NCBI RefSeq assembly: GCF_019857225.1
Contig: NZ_JAFJSY010000002.1
Location: 62,001 to 126,000 of the forward strand
Length of the DNA: 64,000 nt
Direction of reading: 5' to 3'
Source of the DNA: Streptomyces plumbidurans
Lineage (GTDB): Bacteria > Actinomycetota > Actinomycetes > Streptomycetales > Streptomycetaceae
Positions 59,279 through 64,000 of the stretch are shown here, one piece after another. The notes under the pieces are model-generated. The model had not been told where the DNA came from. It searched no databases and was given only the letters and a program-made list of their open reading frames with translations. Within the stretch, counting starts at the first letter, position 1. Each line of letters starts with the position of its first letter. Both the position numbers and the translations under genes were made by a program.

Positions 59279-59974
59279 ATGCGTATTCCGGCGCACTCGG
59301 TGTGCACGGCGATCCGGGACGACATCGTCTCCGGTGTCCACGAGCGCGGCGGCCGGCTCACCGAGGAACTCCTCGCCCGCCGCTACGGCGTCTCGCGAGT
59401 CCCCGTGCGCGAGGCGCTGCGCACCCTGGAGGCGGAGGGTTTCGTGGTGACCCGGCGGCACGCGGGCGCGTGCGTGGCGGAACCGACCGAGCAGGAGGCC
59501 GCCGACCTGCTGGAGATGCGCATGCTGCTGGAGCCGCTCGCCGCCTCCCGGGCCGCGCAGCGGCGCACCGAGGCGCATCTGAAGGTGCTGCGTGGTCTGG
59601 TCAGACTGGGCCAGGAGCGCGCCAGGAAGGGCAGCAGCGAGGATCTGCGCTCCCTGGGCGGCTGGTTCCACGAGACGCTCACCCAGGCCTCCGGCAGCCC
59701 CGCGCTGACCTCGATGCTGACCCAGCTGCGGCACAAGATCGCCTGGATGTACGCCGTGGAGGTGCCCGCCGATCCGGCGGAGTCCTGGACGGAGCACGGT
59801 GCGATCGTCGACGCGGTGGCCCGCGGGGACAGCGAGCGCGCGCGGGCGGTGACGGCGCTGCACACCGAGCGCTCCAGCGCGGCCCACCGGCTGCGCTTCA
59901 CCCCCGGCGCGGTCCGCGCCGACCGTGTGAGGACCTCGCAACATGCCGTAAACGTGACGGGCCTTCAGCATTAA
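59279..59974 (+). CDS. GntR-family regulator with FCD domain
   Basis: A 231-residue transcription factor of the FadR subfamily. The winged helix-turn-helix (GVHERGGRLTEELLARRYGVSRVPVREALRTLEAEGF, in pieces) covers about 15-65. The FCD domain follows with LEMRMLLEPLAASRAA, FHETLTQASGSPAL and EHGAIVDAVARGD, holding the helices that usually bind a small carboxylic acid and metal. The ATG at 59279 is 6 bases after GGAGG. It stands alone, so its targets cannot be read from the context. It lies between the M23 gene and ptsH. Confidence 0.92.
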   Translation: MRIPAHSVCTAIRDDIVSGVHERGGRLTEELLARRYGVSRVPVREALRTLEAEGFVVTRRHAGACVAEPTEQEAADLLEMRMLLEPLAASRAAQRRTEAHLKVLRGLVRLGQERARKGSSEDLRSLGGWFHETLTQASGSPALTSMLTQLRHKIAWMYAVEVPADPAESWTEHGAIVDAVARGDSERARAVTALHTERSSAAHRLRFTPGAVRADRVRTSQHAVNVTGLQH

Positions 59975-60086
59975 CATACGCGCCGTATACAAAGAGCAGT
60001 AATTTCCTCGGGGGATATTTCTTGCTGCCCTCGATCGGAAATTCGACCGGCGTCGGCCGAGAATTCCGGCGTCCGGCTCGGGAAAT

Positions 60087-60125
60087 ACGAAGGGCCCGCC
60101 CGGTGAATTCGGACGAGCCCTTCCG
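60087..60125 (-). terminator. terminator after ptsH
   Basis: GAAGGGC at 60089-60095 pairs with GCCCTTC at 60117-60123, extended by CG/CG with one mismatch. It lies 20 bases past the ptsH stop on the minus strand and is followed there by TATTTCC. Confidence 0.6.
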
Positions 60126-60145
60126 CGGTACCGCGGGTGCCGCGA

Positions 60146-60427
60146 TCAGACGGTCTCGGGCAGTTCCTCCAGGCCCTCGGCGACCAGCTTGGCCAGCCGG
60201 TCCAGGGCGGCGTCCGCGCCCTCGGCGTCGGAGGCGAGGACGATCTCCTCGCCGCCCTGGGCGCCGAGGCCGAGGACGGCCAGCATGGAGGCCGCGTTGA
60301 CGGGGTTGCCGTCGGCCTTGGCGATCGTCACCGGGATACCTGCGGCCGTGGCGGCCCGGACGAAGATGGAAGCGGGGCGGGCGTGGAGACCCTCGGCCCA
60401 GCCGACGTTGACGCGGCGCTCAGCCAT
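60146..60427 (-). CDS. ptsH: HPr, phosphocarrier protein of the PTS
   Basis: A 93-residue phosphocarrier. The active-site His15 is in GLHARPAS, and Ser47 in NAASMLAVLGLG is the regulatory serine region. HPr takes a phosphoryl group from enzyme I and gives it to sugar-specific IIA proteins. The ATG at 60427 is the only fitting start, with AAGGGC about 11 bases upstream. In streptomycetes ptsH stands alone as here and the PTS serves fructose and N-acetylglucosamine. It is divergent from the protein acetyltransferase gene. Confidence 0.96.
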   Translation of the reverse strand: MAERRVNVGWAEGLHARPASIFVRAATAAGIPVTIAKADGNPVNAASMLAVLGLGAQGGEEIVLASDAEGADAALDRLAKLVAEGLEELPETV

Positions 60428-60592
60428 GTGATGCTGCCCTTCGGTGTTCAGGGTTGTCTAGACCAGTTTCCCACAACGTGAAGCATGCCCGGAGCGGTAC
60501 TGCGCCCGTCCGGGGCGGGGTGTCGGGCCGCGGCCTCGGCCCGACGTGCGTCCTTGCCGAAGTTCCCGGCGGACCGCACCCGGCGGACCGCC

Positions 60593-60620
60593 GTTTCTGC
60601 ACAGACGTTTCTCCACAGAC
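60593..60620. repeat. tandem 14-bp repeat upstream of the acetyltransferase gene
   Basis: GTTTCTGCACAGAC (60593-60606) is followed directly by GTTTCTCCACAGAC (60607-60620), one mismatch. It lies 42 bases before the acetyltransferase start, inside the divergent promoter region with ptsH, and could be a regulator site. Confidence 0.75.
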
Positions 60621-60662
60621 TGCCTCGCGCCGTTGTCGTACGCGAGCCGTAACCTGGGCCCC

Positions 60663-63491
60663 ATGCAGACCTCGTCGGACCGGCACGAGTATCCCGCCCA
60701 CTGGGAGGCCGACGTGGTGCTGCGCGACGGCGGCACCGCACGCATCCGCCCCATCACCGTCGATGACGCCGAGCGCCTGGTCAGCTTCTACGAGCAGGTG
60801 TCGGACGAGTCGAAGTACTACCGCTTCTTCGCGCCCTACCCGCGACTGTCCGCAAAGGACGTCCACCGCTTCACGCACCACGACTTCGTGGACCGGGTGG
60901 GACTCGCGGCCACCATCGGCGGCGAGTTCATCGCCACCGTACGCTACGACCGCGTCGGCGCCGACGGAACGCCCGCGTCCGCACCCGCCGACGAGGCCGA
61001 GGTGGCCTTCCTGGTCCAGGACGCCCACCAGGGACGCGGCGTCGCCTCCGCCCTGCTCGAACACATCGCGGCGGTCGCCCGCGAGCGGGGCATCCGCCGC
61101 TTCACCGCCGAGGTGCTCCCCGCCAACGCCAAGATGATCAAGGTGTTCACGGACGCCGGGTACACCCAGAAGCGCAGCTTCGAGGACGGCGTCGTACGCC
61201 TGGAGTTCGACATCGAACCCACCGACCGCTCGCTCGCCGTGCAGCACGCGCGCGAGCAGCGCGCAGAGGCGCGGTCCGTGCGGCGCCTGCTGATGCCCGG
61301 CTCCGTCGCCGTCGTCGGCACCGGCCGCACCCCCGGCGGCGTCGGCCGCAGCATCCTCGACAACATCCGGGACGCTGGCTTCACCGGATCCCTGCACGCC
61401 GTGAACCGGGCGCTCCCCGAGGACGTCAAGGAACTGGACGGTGTCCCCGCGTACCGCTCGGTGCAGGACATCGACGGACCCGTCGACCTCGCGGTGGTCG
61501 CCGTGCCCGCCGAGCAGGTGCCCGAGGTCGTCACCGAGTGCGGCGAGCACGGCGTGCAGGGGCTCGTCGTCGTCTCCGCCGGGTACGCCGAGAGCGGGCC
61601 CGAAGGACGCGAGCGCCAGCGCGAACTGGTGCGGCACGCGCGCACGTACGGCATGCGGATCATCGGGCCGAACGCCTTCGGCGTCATCAACAACTCGCCC
61701 GACGTCCGGCTGAACGCCTCCCTCGCCCCCGAGCTGCCCCGCCCCGGCCGCATCGGCCTGTTCGCCCAGTCCGGCGCCATCGGCATCGCGCTGCTGTCCC
61801 GGCTGCAGCGCCGCGGCGGCGGGGTCACCGGCGTCACGGGCGTGTCCACCTTCGTGTCGTCCGGCAACCGCGCGGACGTGTCCGGCAACGACGTGCTCCA
61901 GTACTGGTACGACGACCCGGACACCGACGTCGTCCTCATGTACCTGGAGTCCATCGGCAACCCGCGCAAGTTCACCCGCCTCGCCCGGCGCACCGCCGCC
62001 GCCAAGCCGCTGGTCGTGGTGCAGGGCTCCGGTTCCGCGCCGCAGGGTCACGCCGTACGGGCCACCCGGCTGCCGCACGCCACGGTGTCCGCGCTGCTCC
62101 GGCAGGCCGGCGTGATCCGCGTGGACACCATCACCGAACTGGTCGACGCCGGGCTGCTGCTGGCGCGGCAGCCGCTGCCGACGGGCCCGCGCGTGGCGAT
62201 CCTCGGCAACTCCGAGTCGCTCGGACTGCTGACCTACGACGCCTGCCTCTCCGAGGGGCTCAGGCCGCTCAGGCCGCTGGACCTGACCACCGAGGCCTCG
62301 GCGGGCGACTTCCACGCCGCCCTGTCGCGGGCGCTCGCGGACGACGCGTGCGACGCGGTCGTGGTGACGGCGATCCCGGCCATCGGCGAGGGCTCACCGG
62401 GCGACGCGGAGCTCGCGAAGGCGCTGCGGTCGGCCGCCGAGCAGGTGCCGGGCAAGCCGGTGCTCGTGGTCCACGTGGAGCTGGGCGGACTCGCCGAGGC
62501 GCTGTCGGCCGCGGCCAGCACCGCACCGAAGCCGGACGCCCGGGCCTCCGGCACCCGCAGGCTGCGCCCCTCGCAGCAACTGCCCCCACCGGTGCGGACC
62601 GAGGAATCCGCCGCCTCCGAGGCCGGCCCCCGCCTCATCCCCGCCTACCCCGCCGCCGAGCGCGCCGTCCGCGCCCTCGCCGAGGCCGTGCACTACGCCC
62701 AGTGGCGGCGCGAGGCCGCGGAGCCCGGCAGGGTGCCCGAGTACGAGGACATCGACGAGAAGGGCGCCGCCCGCCTCATCGACGGCATGCTCGCGCGCGG
62801 CCAGGGACTCACCCTCGGAACCGAGGAGATGCACGAACTGCTCGGGCGGTACGGCGTCGCCGTGCGCAAGGCGGTTCCCGCGTTCACCCCGGACGACGCC
62901 GCGCGGGCCGCCGCGGACGTGGGCTACCCGGTCGCCCTCAAGGCCACCGCCCCGCACCTGCGCCACCGCGCCGACCTGGGCGGCGTACGGTTGGATCTCG
63001 CCGACGAGGAGCAACTGCGGCGGGCGTACGCCGAGTTGACCGAGCTGTTCGGCAAGCCCGAGGAGCTGCGGCCGGTGGTGCAGCAGATGGCGCCGCGCGG
63101 CGTGGACACGGTCGTGCGGGCCGTGATCGACCCGGCGGCCGGAGCAGTGCTGTCCTTCGGGCTCGCCGGAGCTGCCTCCCAGCTGCTCGGCGACATGGCG
63201 CACCGGCTGGTTCCGGTCACCGACCGGGAGGCGGCCTCCCTCGTCCGGTCGATACGGACGGCGCCGCTGCTGTTCGGCTGGCGCGGCTCGACCCCGGTCG
63301 ACACCCCTGCGCTGGAGGAGCTGCTGCTGCGGGTGTCACGGCTGGTCGACGACCACCCGGAAGTGGTGGCGGTGACCCTGGAGCCGGTCGTCGTCGCACC
63401 GCACGGCCTGAGCGTGCTAGGCGCCTCGGTCCGCCTGGCGCCGCCCCCCGCCCGCGACGACCTCGGCCCGCGCACGCTTCCCGTCTACTGA
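60663..63491 (+). CDS. Pat-type protein acetyltransferase, GNAT plus acyl-CoA synthetase-like domains
   Basis: A 942-residue protein. Residues 1-190 are a GNAT domain (LRDGGTARIRPITVDDAERLV, VAFLVQDAHQGRGVASALLEHI, in pieces). After it follows an NDP-forming acyl-CoA synthetase-like part: the CoA-binding VAVVGTGRTPGGVGRSIL, GPNAFGVINNSP, LFAQSGAIG and ATP-grasp LGRYGVAVRKAVPA, YPVALKATAPHLRHRADLGGV. The GNAT-first order is that of the streptomycete Pat proteins, the reverse of enteric Pat. These acetylate lysines in metabolic enzymes, for example acetyl-CoA synthetase. ATG 60663 gives the known MQTSSDRHEYPAHWE start. Confidence 0.92.
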   Translation: MQTSSDRHEYPAHWEADVVLRDGGTARIRPITVDDAERLVSFYEQVSDESKYYRFFAPYPRLSAKDVHRFTHHDFVDRVGLAATIGGEFIATVRYDRVGADGTPASAPADEAEVAFLVQDAHQGRGVASALLEHIAAVARERGIRRFTAEVLPANAKMIKVFTDAGYTQKRSFEDGVVRLEFDIEPTDRSLAVQHAREQRAEARSVRRLLMPGSVAVVGTGRTPGGVGRSILDNIRDAGFTGSLHAVNRALPEDVKELDGVPAYRSVQDIDGPVDLAVVAVPAEQVPEVVTECGEHGVQGLVVVSAGYAESGPEGRERQRELVRHARTYGMRIIGPNAFGVINNSPDVRLNASLAPELPRPGRIGLFAQSGAIGIALLSRLQRRGGGVTGVTGVSTFVSSGNRADVSGNDVLQYWYDDPDTDVVLMYLESIGNPRKFTRLARRTAAAKPLVVVQGSGSAPQGHAVRATRLPHATVSALLRQAGVIRVDTITELVDAGLLLARQPLPTGPRVAILGNSESLGLLTYDACLSEGLRPLRPLDLTTEASAGDFHAALSRALADDACDAVVVTAIPAIGEGSPGDAELAKALRSAAEQVPGKPVLVVHVELGGLAEALSAAASTAPKPDARASGTRRLRPSQQLPPPVRTEESAASEAGPRLIPAYPAAERAVRALAEAVHYAQWRREAAEPGRVPEYEDIDEKGAARLIDGMLARGQGLTLGTEEMHELLGRYGVAVRKAVPAFTPDDAARAAADVGYPVALKATAPHLRHRADLGGVRLDLADEEQLRRAYAELTELFGKPEELRPVVQQMAPRGVDTVVRAVIDPAAGAVLSFGLAGAASQLLGDMAHRLVPVTDREAASLVRSIRTAPLLFGWRGSTPVDTPALEELLLRVSRLVDDHPEVVAVTLEPVVVAPHGLSVLGASVRLAPPPARDDLGPRTLPVY

Positions 63492-63567
63492 GACCTGTAG
63501 CGGCTGTGTCCACAGACAACACCTGACCGGTGCCTTACGGCCAGTGCACCCCCGTAGGATGGGCGTC

Positions 63568-64000
63568 ATGGCCAAGACCAGTACGACGACCCAGGGGCTG
63601 CGAGCGGCGATCGAGCGCAGCGGCTACTACCCGGCCCTCGTGGCCGAGGCGGTGGAGGCCGCCGTGGGCGGCGAGCCCATCCGGTCGTACCTGGTCCACC
63701 AGGAGACGACGTTCGACCAGAACGAGGTGCGGCGGCATGTGACCGTGCTCGTCCTCACCGGCAACCGCTTCATCGTCAGCCACACCGACGAGCAGGCGGC
63801 CGACGACACCTCCCCGACGCCGTACGCCACGACCTCGACGGAGTCGGTGAAGATCGGCCGGATCTCGTCGGTCGTGCTCAGCCGCGTGGTGGCCAACCCC
63901 GAGCAGTACCAGCCGGGCACGTTGCCCCGCGAGGTCGTCCTGACCATCGGCTGGGGCGCCGTCTCCCGTATCGACCTCGAACCCGCCGCCTGCGGCGACC
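63568..64000 (+). CDS. DUF5998 family protein, N-terminal part
   Basis: The gene starts with ATG 63568 and is still open at the window edge, 144 residues in. MAKTSTTTQGLRAAIERSGYY begins it, with YLVHQETTFDQNEVRRHVTVLVLTGNRFIVSHTDE, ESVKIGRISSVVLSRVV and LTIGWGAVSRIDLEPAACGD following (shown in pieces). This fits DUF5998, a family of actinobacterial proteins of unknown function that usually has about 200 residues. It is 76 bases after the acetyltransferase stop and may be cotranscribed with it. The ribosome binding site (TAGGATGGGC) is weak. Confidence 0.85.
   Translation, partial: MAKTSTTTQGLRAAIERSGYYPALVAEAVEAAVGGEPIRSYLVHQETTFDQNEVRRHVTVLVLTGNRFIVSHTDEQAADDTSPTPYATTSTESVKIGRISSVVLSRVVANPEQYQPGTLPREVVLTIGWGAVSRIDLEPAACGD

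Noticed and set aside
1..64000. CRISPR arrays, insertion sequences, prophage or integrase genes
   Set aside because: No spacer-repeat array, transposase, integrase, or terminal repeats were seen; all tandem repeats found lack unique spacers.

Overview
The window is high-GC chromosomal DNA with the codon bias, GTG starts, purine-rich ribosome binding sites and gene content of a Streptomyces species. Several gene sets fix this: lexA, nrdR-nrdJ, the sporulation regulator whiH directly followed by the principal sigma factor hrdB, the topoisomerase IV pair parE and parC, ptsH, and an N-terminal-GNAT protein acetyltransferase. The order agrees with the core-genome segment that holds these genes in S. 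coelicolor (lexA about SCO5803 to the Pat-type acetyltransferase about SCO5842, from memory). No insertion sequence, prophage, tRNA, rRNA or CRISPR array was seen, so this is conserved core chromosome with local accessory touches.

Layout. 1-1.5 kb: end of a siderophore locus (IucA/IucC synthetase tail and an AlcB-type acetyltransferase). 1.8-9 kb: DNA damage and nucleotide supply (DinG-type helicase, LexA with an SOS box, NrdR, B12-dependent ribonucleotide reductase). 9-17 kb: TerD protein, YdbC-like protein, histidine phosphatase, ADP-ribosylglycohydrolase, a divergent MFS exporter/TetR pair with two operators, RNase HII and two uncharacterised proteins. 17.5-27.5 kb: a RecQ helicase carrying a phosphoribosyltransferase-like tail, a DUF4192 protein, a glycogen-debranching-like protein, a NrtR-type NUDIX regulator and a one-polypeptide ABC transporter. 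27.7-32 kb: whiH, hrdB, a secreted trypsin-like protease. 32-40 kb: parE, a NarL-type two-component system, DUF485 protein and acetate-type symporter. 39.8-46 kb: a NitT/TauT-type ABC transporter between two paralogous CitB-family response regulators, one paired with a DcuS/CitA-type kinase. 46-49.6 kb: an iron-box-controlled sucrase/ferredoxin-like protein, a citrate synthase fused to a DNA-binding domain, and a divergent second citrate synthase. 49.9-64 kb: a small uncharacterised protein, a DUF6082 protein, a G3E GTPase, parC, an M16 peptidase pair, a c-di-AMP riboswitch with an M23 peptidase, a GntR regulator, ptsH, the acetyltransferase and a truncated DUF5998 gene.

The parts that most reward a second look are the helix-turn-helix/citrate synthase fusion beside a perfect palindrome in its shared promoter and a second citrate synthase with Glu at the usual catalytic Asp; the orphan CitB-type regulator facing the ABC transporter; the RecQ-phosphoribosyltransferase fusion; the iron box abutting a start codon; and several tandem repeats (37, 36 and 18 bp periods) next to or inside genes. 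Nothing here is an obviously new multi-gene defence or biosynthetic system.
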